Source of the DNA: Phenylobacterium sp.
Lineage (GTDB): Bacteria > Pseudomonadota > Alphaproteobacteria > Caulobacterales > Caulobacteraceae
Direction of reading: 5' to 3'
Assembly: GCF_004299445.1 (NCBI RefSeq)
Contig: NZ_SCTC01000012.1
Span: 1-63,314 of the forward strand
DNA length: 63,314 nt
In this document: positions 28,986 through 38,235 of the stretch, one piece after another
Layout of the letters: every line of letters starts with the position of its first letter
How positions within the stretch are numbered: position 1 is the stretch's first letter
Notes under the pieces: generated by a model
Told to the model about the DNA's origin: nothing
The model's input: only the letters and a program-made list of their open reading frames with translations
Databases searched by the model: none
Program-made: the position numbers and the translations under genes

Positions 28986-29549
28986 TCAGCTGCCGTAGGG
29001 CAGGGACGAGTGGTGCAGGACGATGCGGACCACGCCGTCGTCGGTCTTCTTGAAGGTCCAGGTCTTGTCGACCTTGGTGACCTTGCCGTCCTTGTCGGTG
29101 ATCATGACGTTGCCCATGGTGTTGGCGGTGTCGCCATGGATCTGAAGGGCGGCGTTCTTGATCTCGACCGAGCGCCAGCCCTTGAGGGCGAAGCCGGTGT
29201 CGGCCGGATATTTCGAATCGTGACCCACGAAGTAGGCCAGCGCGCCCTCCTTGGTGGTGCGGAAGGTCTGCGGCGCCTGGGTCAGGGTCGGCTTGAAGAG
29301 GACGGGGCCGAGATTGTAGCCGTAGGCCTTGTCGAGCACCGTGCTGGCCAGCTTGCGGGCCTTGTCGATGCCGCCGGCTTCATACTCCTTCGAGATGGCG
29401 ACGAGGGCTTCGCCCCAGGCCTTCTGCGCGGCCAGCACTTCGGATTCCGTGAGCGTGCCGCGGTAGACGGCGTCGGCGGAGGCGCTGGCCGGGACGAGGG
29501 CCGTGGCCGCGAGCAGCGAGGCGGCGAGGACGAGCGACTTGGTCTTCAT
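28986..29549 (-). CDS. Exported protein of unknown function
   Basis: A 187-residue protein with a clear Sec signal peptide (KSLVLAASLLAATALVPASASA, cleavage near residue 25). The mature part includes AQKAWGEALVAISKEYEAGG, YGPVLF-like YNLGPVLFKPTLTQ and TWTFKKTDDGVVRIVLHHSS. This suggests a SnoaL/NTF2-like fold. Homologues are, as far as I recall, sometimes labelled phosphoribosyl-AMP cyclohydrolase, which the sequence does not support. Confidence 0.8.
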   Translation of the reverse strand: MKTKSLVLAASLLAATALVPASASADAVYRGTLTESEVLAAQKAWGEALVAISKEYEAGGIDKARKLASTVLDKAYGYNLGPVLFKPTLTQAPQTFRTTKEGALAYFVGHDSKYPADTGFALKGWRSVEIKNAALQIHGDTANTMGNVMITDKDGKVTKVDKTWTFKKTDDGVVRIVLHHSSLPYGS

Positions 29550-29644
29550 GGTCTAGGTCTCCAGTTGGGTCGGCGGCGGACGCCGCGCGACGGGATTGCT
29601 GAGGGACGAACCGACGCCGCCCCTTTGGACGGCGAGGGATTGGG

Positions 29645-30298
29645 TCAGTCGGCGGCCAGTGGCCTCACGACATTGGTCTGCTGAACGGCGGCGAGGAGGC
29701 CGGCAGCCTCCGCCGGGGCGAGGCCCACCGTGACGTCGGCGCCGTTCCGGTCCTTCAGCCGCATGAGCCACGGGGTGCGGTCAGCAGCGCGGTAGGATGC
29801 GGCGATCTCGCGGACGGTCGCTTCGGGAATGTCGACGACAACGCGGACGTACTGGCTGCAGGTCGAGATCGCCTCGTAGCACTCGTCCTGCCAGTGGTAG
29901 GCGATGCGCGGGGTCACCCTGCGCAGCTCGCCGCCCGAGCGGAACTGGGCCACGTCGAGCGACTTCTTCGGGCCCGCGTAATAGAGGTCGTAGGAGATCC
30001 GCCACGAGGTCGCGCCGGTCTTGCGCTCGACGATCGCCTGCAGGTGGGCGTCGCCGACGTGAGCTCCGGTGATGCTGCGATCGCGGCGATAGGCCGGCTT
30101 GGTGGACAGCACGACGCTGTCTTCCAGCGGATCGTCGATCACCGCGACGCGACTTGCGAAGTCCTGCGGCGACAGGCTGGCGAGGGAGCGGGGCAGCTCG
30201 ATCGCGCCGGCCGCCGGCGCGAACGCGAGCAGGCCGACCAGCGCCGCGGCGCTGGCCAGCCGGCGATAGGCGCCGACCTTCGGAACGTCAGGGTTCAT
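29645..30298 (-). CDS. Exported protein of unknown function
   Basis: A 217-residue protein with an N-terminal signal (RRLASAAALVGLLAFAPAAGA). The mature part contains DDPLEDSVVLSTKPAY, SWRISYDLYYAG and a Cys-containing stretch, DECYEAISTCSQYVRV, that could form a disulfide. No family recognised. The ATG at 30298 has GGAG six bases upstream; a frame extending to 30349 overlaps the neighbouring gene and is unlikely. Confidence 0.72.
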   Translation of the reverse strand: MNPDVPKVGAYRRLASAAALVGLLAFAPAAGAIELPRSLASLSPQDFASRVAVIDDPLEDSVVLSTKPAYRRDRSITGAHVGDAHLQAIVERKTGATSWRISYDLYYAGPKKSLDVAQFRSGGELRRVTPRIAYHWQDECYEAISTCSQYVRVVVDIPEATVREIAASYRAADRTPWLMRLKDRNGADVTVGLAPAEAAGLLAAVQQTNVVRPLAAD

Positions 30299-30335
30299 CG
30301 TCGTCTCCACGGGTTTCGGGACGAGGCCCGGTCGG

Positions 30336-31013
30336 TCAGAACTGGACATTGGCGGTGACGCTCAGGGCGTGCTGGGCGCCGTTGCGTCCGGCGCGGACCA
30401 CGTACTGGTTGAGATAGCCGGGCTCGAGGGAGAGGCCCTCCCGGACAGGAACCGAGACGCCCACGAAGCTGCGCACCAGGTGCAGGCCGTCGCGCTGGCC
30501 CCAGTCGGTCTTGTTCAGGCCGAAGAACAACTCGTTCGTCGCCACGGCCCGAACCTTGCCTGTGAGAGGCGCGGTGAGCCGGAACTGCTGGCGGACCCGC
30601 AGGCCGGTGTCGTCGCGACCCTCGACCCAGCGCTGCTCCACCCGGGTCCGGCCATTCAGGGTCAGGCCCTTGCCGTCGCCGGCGGCCCGAAAGGTCAACT
30701 GCTGCCATGCCCGGTGTTCGTGGGTGACCGGTCGTCCCGCGGGGCTGATGCGCACGTAGGCGTAGCCCACGAAGGCCGTGGTGGTGTCGCTGAGGCGCAG
30801 GCCGACCGCCGGGCGGAAGACCACCTGACCCAGGCGCGAAGCGTCGTCGAAGAACCGCGCCTGGGTATCGAGGGTGACCAGGGTGCGCGGGCCGATGTCC
30901 GTCGTGAAATGGGCGACGGACCAGACCTGGTTGTCGACATCGGCCGCATGGCCGGCGCCGGCGATCAGGCTGAGTCCGATCGCGACGCCGGCGGAGCGCA
31001 TCAGAACCGCCAT
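30336..31013 (-). CDS. DUF2490-like outer-membrane beta-barrel protein
   Basis: A 225-residue protein with a signal peptide (GVAIGLSLIAGAGHA) and alternating amphipathic beta-strands, including VWSVAHFTTDIG, HEHRAWQQLTF and RTRVEQRW. It ends in a terminal aromatic (ANVQF), as in outer-membrane barrels. The features match DUF2490. The start overlaps the OmpW-like gene upstream by 13 bases. Confidence 0.8.
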   Translation of the reverse strand: MAVLMRSAGVAIGLSLIAGAGHAADVDNQVWSVAHFTTDIGPRTLVTLDTQARFFDDASRLGQVVFRPAVGLRLSDTTTAFVGYAYVRISPAGRPVTHEHRAWQQLTFRAAGDGKGLTLNGRTRVEQRWVEGRDDTGLRVRQQFRLTAPLTGKVRAVATNELFFGLNKTDWGQRDGLHLVRSFVGVSVPVREGLSLEPGYLNQYVVRAGRNGAQHALSVTANVQF

Positions 31014-31684
31014 GCCAGCCCCGCGCTGACCACCAGCGGATCAAGCTTGTGCTTGGTCTTGAGGACCGTGGTGGCGCCCGCGTCGAACCGGGCCGTGGTG
31101 TCGATGAAGTACTGCTTCACATCCAGCGAGAGGCCGAAGGGCATGCCCTTGAGCGGGACGTCGACCCCAGCCTGGATCACCGCGCCGAGTTCGTTGGACA
31201 GATCGGCCCGCGTCGCGCCGAGGCCGCGGGCGCCGGCGCCCAGGCCCTCGCCGAAGAAGATGAAGTAGCTCCCTCCGGCGCCGACGTAGGGCTTCACGCC
31301 GTTCTCCAGCGGGAAGTGGTACTTCAGCGTCACCGTCGCCGGGATGACCTCGGCGTTGTCGATCAGCCGAACGCCCTTGACCGAGCCGGTCCCAGTGACG
31401 TCGTGGCGGCTGACGCAGCAGTAGGTCTCGACCGAGATATTCGGCGTGACGAAGTACTCGGCCGCGACCGTGGGTACGTAGGCGGTGTCGGCCTTGGTGT
31501 CGGCGCGGGCGGGCAGCGGGATGCGGTCGCGGACGACGGAGGTGATCCCGCCGTCGACATCCACCATGGTGGCCATCGCCTTGATCTGGATATCGCCTGC
31601 CTCAGGCGCGGCGGCGGCGGCGGACGTCGCGAGGGCGCTGGCGGCCATGAGTGCGGCGGCGAAGGACCAAGACCTTGATTCCAT
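31001..31684 (-). CDS. OmpW family outer-membrane protein
   Basis: A 227-residue barrel protein with a signal peptide and the OmpW pattern: PTVAAEYFVTPNISVETYC, IPATVTLKYHFP, VKPYVGAGGSYFIFF and the C-terminal SAGLAWRF with terminal Phe. OmpW proteins form small eight-stranded channels for hydrophobic molecules. The ATG at 31684 follows GAGGAGA by nine bases. It is first in the set of four convergent envelope genes. Confidence 0.9.
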   Translation of the reverse strand: MESRSWSFAAALMAASALATSAAAAAPEAGDIQIKAMATMVDVDGGITSVVRDRIPLPARADTKADTAYVPTVAAEYFVTPNISVETYCCVSRHDVTGTGSVKGVRLIDNAEVIPATVTLKYHFPLENGVKPYVGAGGSYFIFFGEGLGAGARGLGATRADLSNELGAVIQAGVDVPLKGMPFGLSLDVKQYFIDTTARFDAGATTVLKTKHKLDPLVVSAGLAWRF

Positions 31685-31827
31685 ACGTGATACTCTCCTC
31701 AAGCGGGCGATGAGCCGCCGTTGGGGAGAGATCTATGCAGCGGTTGTGAACCGCGCCTGTCGCCTGGATTAACGGCAGATTACAGCCAAGCCTGGGGCTT
31801 AGGCCCCGTTGTCCTCGCCCGAGAGGG

Positions 31828-33093
31828 TCATTTGGCCGGCGGCGGCGGCGCCAGCATGCCGTGCGCCTTGAGCACGCTCTTTAGCTGGTCGTGCGGGAGG
31901 GCCGAGACGGTCCAGTAGTCGGCGCCGGTCATCGTGCGGGCCGCGACCATGGCGTTGACGACCGCCTCCTCGACGCCCTGGACCGTGGCTTCCAGCAGCG
32001 GGTTGAGCGCGGCGCTCTTGAGGCGCTGGAGGGCGGCCGGCTTGGCCGCATCGGTCGTCCAGTTGCCGTCGTCGGCGCCCGCGTTGGCCGTGGAGAAGGC
32101 GATGAAGATGTCGCCCGAGCCGTCCGACTCGTAGGCGCCCAGGCGGCCCAGGCCCACCGCCGCGCGGCGCGCCAGACGCTTCAGTTGCTCGGGCGTCAGC
32201 GGCGCGTCGGTGGCGATGACGATGATGATCGAGCCGCGATGCTCCTGGTCGGGCAGGTCGGCGATGGCCAGCTTGGCGGGGTCGCAGACGGGCGGGGGCG
32301 CGCCGCCGCCCAACGACTGCGGCGGCGTGGTCAGTTTGGCGACGCAGGGCCGCTGCAGGGTCATCTCGCGGGCCACGGGTATGCCGGCGATCCGCAGGCC
32401 GCGGGCGGAGCCGTAGTTGCACTGGACCAGCACGCCCAGGGTGTAGCCGCCGGCCAGGGTGTTCAGCTTGCGCGACGCCGTGCCGGTGCCGCCCTTGAAG
32501 CCGTTGCAGACCATGCCGACGCCGCCGCCCACGTTGCCCTCGGCCACGGGCCCCGACCGGGCGGAGTCCAGCGCGGCGAGGGCGTCCTTGGCCGTCACAT
32601 GCTGGCCAGCCATATCGTGCAGCGGCACATCGGCGGTCTCGCCCACCACGGGGTACCAGAACAGCCCGCCGGGACGGTGGTCGGCCAGCCACTGGAACGC
32701 CGCATCGCGCACCACGCCCACGCTGCCCGTGCCGGTGATCAGGATTGGGGTCTCCAGCACGCCGCTTTCCTCGACCCAGTGCGTGCCGGTCAGGTCGCCG
32801 TTGCCGTTGCCGGCGAAGAAGCCGGCGAACACAGCCCGGGCATCCGCCTTACCGCGCGGGAATACCGCCGTGACCCCGGTGCGGACCGGGCCCTTACCGC
32901 GGACCAGCGCGCCCTCGCCCGAGATCATCGTGCGGAACCCCACCTCGACGCCGGCCACGTCGGTGATGGCGTTCAGGGGGCCGGGCGTCCCGTCGAAGGG
33001 CACGCCGAGATCGCGCGCCCGGGGCTCGGCGGCCATGGCCGGGGCCGCCGCCGCCAGGGTGAAGACCGCCGCCAGGATCGCCGTCGTACGCAT
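31828..33093 (-). CDS. P1 family (DmpA-like) aminopeptidase/D-esterase
   Basis: A 421-residue N-terminal nucleophile hydrolase with a Sec signal peptide (TTAILAAVFTLAAAAPAMAA). DmpA and BapA enzymes cut their own chain before a serine that becomes the nucleophile. The likely site is Gly287-Ser288 in HRGSIIIVIATDAPL. Other family stretches are GNVGGGVGMVCNGFKGGTGT and GVLVQCNYGSARGL. Substrates of relatives include N-terminal D- or beta-amino acids. Expected to act in the periplasm. Confidence 0.9.
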   Translation of the reverse strand: MRTTAILAAVFTLAAAAPAMAAEPRARDLGVPFDGTPGPLNAITDVAGVEVGFRTMISGEGALVRGKGPVRTGVTAVFPRGKADARAVFAGFFAGNGNGDLTGTHWVEESGVLETPILITGTGSVGVVRDAAFQWLADHRPGGLFWYPVVGETADVPLHDMAGQHVTAKDALAALDSARSGPVAEGNVGGGVGMVCNGFKGGTGTASRKLNTLAGGYTLGVLVQCNYGSARGLRIAGIPVAREMTLQRPCVAKLTTPPQSLGGGAPPPVCDPAKLAIADLPDQEHRGSIIIVIATDAPLTPEQLKRLARRAAVGLGRLGAYESDGSGDIFIAFSTANAGADDGNWTTDAAKPAALQRLKSAALNPLLEATVQGVEEAVVNAMVAARTMTGADYWTVSALPHDQLKSVLKAHGMLAPPPPAK

Positions 33094-33389
33094 GGTTGCC
33101 CCCGTGAAGACGGGGAGGCTACGCGGTCGTCGCCTCCGGCGCCATCGGGAAGCGGAGGCGGCTCAGGGCGCCCGGCGCAGGACCAGGAATTTGTCGGCTT
33201 GGGCGGCTGTCGACGTCGCGGACGGTGGGTCCTGCGGCTGCTCGCTCGCATGAACGGATTGCGTGGAACCAAAGCCAAGCTGGGCCATTTCATCGGCCGG
33301 GGATGGCATCGGCTCTGCCGATATCGACCCGTCATGTCCGCGTCTCTGGGCCGCCGTCGGCGCCGGATCCAACCTTTTGCAGGACGACG
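33094..33389. other. Divergent intergenic region, no gene seen
   Basis: About 296 bases between the DmpA-like gene and the hybrid kinase. It must hold the promoters of both. I see no credible small gene and no clear promoter or repeat; the open frame leading into the kinase from 33225 lacks protein-like composition. Confidence 0.5.
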
Positions 33390-36300
33390 ATGCCGACGCC
33401 GCCTTCCAATCCCGCCCAACCTCACCGCTCGCGGGTCGAACTGTGGAACGGCTTGGGCTTGGCCGCCGTCCTGATGTTCTTCCTGCTGAGCGGCGGCATC
33501 TCCTACTGGAACATCGCGACGCTGCAGGAGAACAACGCGCGGATTCGCCAGTCCCACGACGTGATCGTCGCGCTAGACGACCTGATGGCCACGGTGCAGG
33601 ACGCCGAGACCGGCCAACGCGGCTATCTGCTCACCGGCAACGACCGCTACCTCGAGCCCTATCAGAAAGCTGCGGCCGCTGTGACGCCCGGGCTGGACGA
33701 AGTGGCGGCGCTGACCCGCAACAACGTGGTTCAGCAGACCAACGTCGCGAAGCTGCGGCCCAGTCTCGCCGCGAAGATGGCGGAGCTGGATCAGACCATC
33801 GAACTGCGCCGCGCGGGCGGCGCTGACGCGGCGCTGGCGATCGTGCGGACCGATCGCGGCAGGGCCGACATGGACGCCATCCGCGCCCGCATGGAGACCA
33901 TGCGCCAGGAGGAGCAGCGCCTGCGCGCGACCCGCGTCACGACGATGCAGGCCGCGCAGCGGACGGCCGTCCTGAGCAGCGCGCTGTCCGCACTGCTCGG
34001 TGCGGCGCTGACGGTGATCGTGTTCCTGCTGGTCCGCAACAACACCCGCGCCCGCGCCCGGCAGGCCTGGCTGCAGTCCGGCCAGGTGGAGCTGAGCGCG
34101 GCGATGATGGGCGAGAAGTCCGTCGAGCAGCTCTCCGACAGCATCCTGGCGTTCCTGGCGCGATACGCGGGTGCGCAGGCAGGCGCATTGTACAAGGGCG
34201 AGGGCGACCAGTTCCGGCTTGTGGCCAGCCTGGGCGTTCCGGCGGATGCGGACATTCCGCAGCGCTTCACGCGTAAGGAAGGCCTGCTGGGACATGTGGC
34301 CGGCGAGGGGCGCCCGGTCGTGATCAGCGACATCCCCGACGGCTATCTCTCTGTCGGCTCGGCCTTCGGGCGCGACAAGCCGCGTCATCTGCTGATCGTC
34401 CCCGCGCTCGCCGACGGCGCGGTGAACGGTGTCATCGAGTTGGGCTTCCTCAAGCCGATCGACGGCGAGGTCCAGGAGTTGCTGGCGCAGAGCGCGGCGG
34501 CCATCGGGATCGCCCTGCGGTCGGCCCGCTATCGGGCTCAGCTGCAGGACGCCCTGGAGGAGACACAGCGCCAGTCCGAGGAACTGCAGGTCCAGAGCGA
34601 GGAGCTGCGGGTCACCAACGAAGAGCTGGAGGAGCAGGGGCGCGCGCTGAAGGAACAGCAGGTCCGCCTGGAGCAGCAGCAGGTGGAGCTGGAGCAGACC
34701 AACAGCCAGCTGGAGGAACAGGCCCAGACGCTGGAGGCGCAGCGCGACGATCTGGAGCGCACCAGCGCCGCGGTCGAACAGAAGGCGCGCGAGCTGGAGC
34801 AGGCCAGCCAGTACAAGTCGGACTTCCTGGCCAACATGTCCCACGAGCTGCGCACGCCGCTGAACTCGCTGCTGATCCTGTCGAAGCTGCTCGGCGACAA
34901 TCCCGAGGGCACGCTGTCGGACGAGCAGGTGAAGTACGCGCGGACCATCCAGTCGTCGGGCAACGACCTGCTGACCCTGATCAACGACATCCTGGATCTG
35001 TCGAAGATCGAGGCCGGTCAGCTGCAGATCCAGCCCGAGCGCGTGCCCCTGCAGCGCCTGGCGAGCGACATCCGCGCGCTGTTCGAGCCGGTGGCCGGCG
35101 AGCGGGGCCTGCAGTTCGACATCCACGCGGCGGACGATCTCCCCGCGATCATCGAGACCGATCGGCTGCGCCTTGAGCAGATCCTGAAGAACCTGCTGTC
35201 GAACGCCTTCAAGTTCACCGAGAAGGGGAGCGTGCAGCTCACGATCGCCCGCGCGGCCGGCGAGCGGCTGTCGCTGGCCGTGAAGGACACCGGAATCGGC
35301 ATCTCGTCCGAGCAGCAGCAGGGCATCTTCGAGGCCTTCCGCCAGGCCGACGGCGCGATCAGCCGCCGCTATGGCGGCACCGGCCTGGGCCTGTCCATTT
35401 CCCGCGAGCTGGCGCGGTTGCTGGGCGGCGCGGTCACGCTGGAGAGCCAGCCTGGCCAGGGCAGCACCTTCACCCTGACGGTTCCGCTAGCCTATGACGC
35501 CGCCGAGGTCTCGCCGCACGAGCCGCGGCCGGCGCCGGTGGACGACACGCCTGCGCCCAGCCCCAGGGTCCGGCGCAAGTCGGCGCCGGCGAGAGTGGTC
35601 GATGACCGGGCCATGCTGTCGGACACGCGGCGCCTGCTGCTGGTGATCGAGGACGATCCGACATTCGCCGGCATCGTCTGCGACCTCTCCCACGAGCTGG
35701 GTTTCCAGTGCCTGGTCGCGCCCACGGCCGAGGAGGCGCTGGAGCTGGCGGCGCAGTTCCGGCCGCACGCGATCGTGCTGGACGTGGGCCTGCCGGACCA
35801 GTCGGGCCTGACGGTTCTCGACCGGCTGAAGCGCGACGACGCCACCCGGCACATTCCGATCCACGTGATCTCGGGCGCGGACCACAGCCAGACGGCGCTG
35901 TCGCTGGGCGCGGTGGGCTACCTTCTGAAGCCGGTCGAGCGCGAGAAGCTCTCAGAGGTTCTGCAGAACCTGGAGTCGCAACTGACGCGCAGCATGCGGC
36001 GCGTTCTGATCGTCGAGGACGACGATGTGCAGCGCGACGCGGTGGGCCGCCTGCTGGCCTCGGGCGATGTCGAAACGGTGGGCGTGGGCACCGCCGCCGA
36101 GTGCTTGGACAAGCTGAAGTCCGAGACCTTCGACTGCATGGTGCTGGACCTGTCGCTGCCCGACGCCTCGGGCTTCTCGCTGCTGGAGACCCTCAGCCGG
36201 GGCGATCACTCGTTCCCGCCGGTGATTGTCTACACCGGCCACGACCTGTCGGCCGACGACGAGCAGCGCCTGCGCCGCTATTCACACTCGATCATCATCA

Positions 36301-36812
36301 AGGGCGCCAAGTCGCCCGAGCGGCTGCTGGATGAGGTCTTGCTGTTCCTGCACCAGGTGGTGGCTGACCTGCCGCCCGAGCAGCAGAAGATGATCCGCAA
36401 GGCGCGCAACCGCGACTCGGTGCTGGAGGGCCGCCGCATCCTGGTCGTCGAGGACGACGTGCGGAACGTCTACTCGCTGACAAGTGTTCTCGAGCCGCGC
36501 GGCGCCGCGGTGCAGATCGCGCGCAACGGCGAGGAGGCGCTTGAAGCGCTGGCTCGCGCAGCCGACGGCGGCGAGCCGATGATCGACCTGGTGCTGATGG
36601 ACGTGATGATGCCGGTGATGGACGGGCTGGAGGCCACCCGCCGAATCCGCGGCGACGGCCGGTGGGGCGACCTGCCGATCGTCATGCTGACGGCGAAGGC
36701 GATGCCCGACGACCAGGAGCGCTGCCTCGAGGCGGGGGCCAGCGACTACATGGCCAAGCCGATCGACGTCGACAAACTCCTGTCTCTGGTCCGGGTCTGG
36801 ATGCCGCGGTGA
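33390..36812 (+). CDS. Hybrid histidine kinase (CHASE3-GAF-HK-REC-REC-REC)
   Basis: An 1140-residue membrane kinase. Helices at about residues 21-43 and 194-216 bracket a CHASE3 sensor containing DAETGQRGYLLTGNDRYL. A GAF domain (about 235-378) and a long Gln/Glu-rich coiled coil (385-475) follow. HisKA has His485 in ANMSHELRTP, and the ATPase G-box is YGGTGLGLSIS. Three receivers follow with phosphoacceptors Asp798, Asp920 and Asp1071. REC2 has Lys970-Gly in place of the usual Lys-Pro. First gene of a four-gene signalling operon; start at 33390 follows AGGA. Confidence 0.93.
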   Translation: MPTPPSNPAQPHRSRVELWNGLGLAAVLMFFLLSGGISYWNIATLQENNARIRQSHDVIVALDDLMATVQDAETGQRGYLLTGNDRYLEPYQKAAAAVTPGLDEVAALTRNNVVQQTNVAKLRPSLAAKMAELDQTIELRRAGGADAALAIVRTDRGRADMDAIRARMETMRQEEQRLRATRVTTMQAAQRTAVLSSALSALLGAALTVIVFLLVRNNTRARARQAWLQSGQVELSAAMMGEKSVEQLSDSILAFLARYAGAQAGALYKGEGDQFRLVASLGVPADADIPQRFTRKEGLLGHVAGEGRPVVISDIPDGYLSVGSAFGRDKPRHLLIVPALADGAVNGVIELGFLKPIDGEVQELLAQSAAAIGIALRSARYRAQLQDALEETQRQSEELQVQSEELRVTNEELEEQGRALKEQQVRLEQQQVELEQTNSQLEEQAQTLEAQRDDLERTSAAVEQKARELEQASQYKSDFLANMSHELRTPLNSLLILSKLLGDNPEGTLSDEQVKYARTIQSSGNDLLTLINDILDLSKIEAGQLQIQPERVPLQRLASDIRALFEPVAGERGLQFDIHAADDLPAIIETDRLRLEQILKNLLSNAFKFTEKGSVQLTIARAAGERLSLAVKDTGIGISSEQQQGIFEAFRQADGAISRRYGGTGLGLSISRELARLLGGAVTLESQPGQGSTFTLTVPLAYDAAEVSPHEPRPAPVDDTPAPSPRVRRKSAPARVVDDRAMLSDTRRLLLVIEDDPTFAGIVCDLSHELGFQCLVAPTAEEALELAAQFRPHAIVLDVGLPDQSGLTVLDRLKRDDATRHIPIHVISGADHSQTALSLGAVGYLLKPVEREKLSEVLQNLESQLTRSMRRVLIVEDDDVQRDAVGRLLASGDVETVGVGTAAECLDKLKSETFDCMVLDLSLPDASGFSLLETLSRGDHSFPPVIVYTGHDLSADDEQRLRRYSHSIIIKGAKSPERLLDEVLLFLHQVVADLPPEQQKMIRKARNRDSVLEGRRILVVEDDVRNVYSLTSVLEPRGAAVQIARNGEEALEALARAADGGEPMIDLVLMDVMMPVMDGLEATRRIRGDGRWGDLPIVMLTAKAMPDDQERCLEAGASDYMAKPIDVDKLLSLVRVWMPR

Positions 36813-37645
36813 GTAGGAACCTGCGTGACGGGGTCGAGGACCTGGAGATCGGCCTGCTGCTGGAGGCCTTGTTCCAGCGATACCACTACGATTTCCGCAA
36901 CTATGCGCGCGCGTCGATCAAGCGTCGTCTGGTGCAGGCGCGCGATCAGATGGGTTTCCCGAGCCTCTCGGCTATGCAGGAAAGCCTTTTGCACGACCCC
37001 TCCGTCCTTGATCGACTGCTGGGCTACCTGACGGTGCAGGTCAGCGAGATGTTCCGCGACCCCTCGTACTTCCGCGCCCTGCGGGAAAAGGTGCTGCCCC
37101 ACCTTCGGACCTATCCGTCCCTCAAGGTCTGGGTGGCCGGCTGCAGCCACGGCGAGGAGGTGTACTCCCTGGCCATCCTGTTCCGCGAGGAGGGCCTGGA
37201 GGAGCGCACGATCTTCTACGCCACCGACATCAACCCGGCCGCCCTGCAGGCTGCTGAGGCCGGCGTCTATCCGCTGGACCAGCTCAGGAGGTTCACCGCC
37301 AACCACCAGAAGGCCGGGGGCAAGTCCTCGCTCTCGGACTACTACACGGCCGACTATCGCCGGGCGATCTTCGACAAGACGCTGCGCAGCCGGGTCGTCT
37401 TCTCGGACCACAGCCTCGTCACCGATGCCGTGTTCGGCGAGATGCACCTGATCTCGTGTCGCAACGTGCTGATCTACTTCGACCGCCCGCTGCAGGACCG
37501 GGCCATCGGGCTCTTCCGTGACTCCCTGGTGCGCAAGGGGTTCCTGGGGCTGGGGTCGAAGGAGAGTCTGCGCTTTTCCCGCCACGCGGGCGCGTTCGCC
37601 GAGTTCGTCCGCGAGGACAAGATCTACCAGAGGCGCGATTCATGA
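36809..37645 (+). CDS. cheR: CheR-type protein methyltransferase
   Basis: A 278-residue SAM-dependent glutamate methyltransferase. The N-terminal CheR domain includes DFRNYARASIKRRL, and the SAM site reads VWVAGCSHGEEVYSLAI (GCSxGEE type) with the acidic ATDIN strand; HLISCRNVLIYFD is the NVLIYF motif. It starts with GTG inside the hybrid kinase stop. No chemoreceptor is nearby, so the target may be the kinase or another membrane protein. Confidence 0.9.
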   Translation: MSRNLRDGVEDLEIGLLLEALFQRYHYDFRNYARASIKRRLVQARDQMGFPSLSAMQESLLHDPSVLDRLLGYLTVQVSEMFRDPSYFRALREKVLPHLRTYPSLKVWVAGCSHGEEVYSLAILFREEGLEERTIFYATDINPAALQAAEAGVYPLDQLRRFTANHQKAGGKSSLSDYYTADYRRAIFDKTLRSRVVFSDHSLVTDAVFGEMHLISCRNVLIYFDRPLQDRAIGLFRDSLVRKGFLGLGSKESLRFSRHAGAFAEFVREDKIYQRRDS

Positions 37646-38235
37646 CCGTCGCGCCCGAAACCGGGCTGGCACCCGCGACGGCTGTGGTCATCGGCGGGTC
37701 GGCCGGCGCCGTGCAGGCGCTGCTGCGTATCCTGCCGACGCTGCCCGCCGACTATCCGGCGCCGGTGATGGTGGTGGTGCATATCCCGGCAGACCGCGAC
37801 AATGCGCTGGTGCCGCTGCTCCGGGACCGCTGCCGCATGACGGTGAAGGAGGCCGAGGACAAGGAGCCGGCGCTGCCTGGCGTGATCTATTTCGCTCCAT
37901 CCGACTATCACCTGCTGGCTGAGACCGACCGAACGCTTTCCCTCTCCTCCGACGAACCAGTGAACATGTCCCGACCCGCCATCGACGTGCTGTTCGAGAG
38001 CGCCGCGGACGCCTTCGGCCCCGCGCTCACCGCCGTCGTGCTGACCGGCGCCAACAGCGACGGCGCCCACGGCGCGAAGGCGGTTGTCGCCGCGGGCGGG
38101 GTCGTGGTGGTCGAGGACCCGGCGGGCGCCTACGCCTCGGCCATGCCGGCCGCCGCCCTGCAGGCCTGTCCGGCGGCGACGCCCATGAACCTGGACGCCA
38201 TCGCCGCCTACCTCTCGCGCCTGGGGACGACATGA
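37642..38235 (+). CDS. cheB: CheB-type methylesterase without receiver domain
   Basis: A 197-residue protein comprising only the CheB catalytic domain. The nucleophile is Ser20 in VIGGSAGA; the His is in VVVHIPADR and the Asp in GANSDGAHG. Canonical CheB has an N-terminal receiver that gates activity; its absence means regulation would come from the neighbouring REC proteins. Four-base overlaps on both sides (ATGA). Confidence 0.9.
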   Translation: MTVAPETGLAPATAVVIGGSAGAVQALLRILPTLPADYPAPVMVVVHIPADRDNALVPLLRDRCRMTVKEAEDKEPALPGVIYFAPSDYHLLAETDRTLSLSSDEPVNMSRPAIDVLFESAADAFGPALTAVVLTGANSDGAHGAKAVVAAGGVVVVEDPAGAYASAMPAAALQACPAATPMNLDAIAAYLSRLGTT

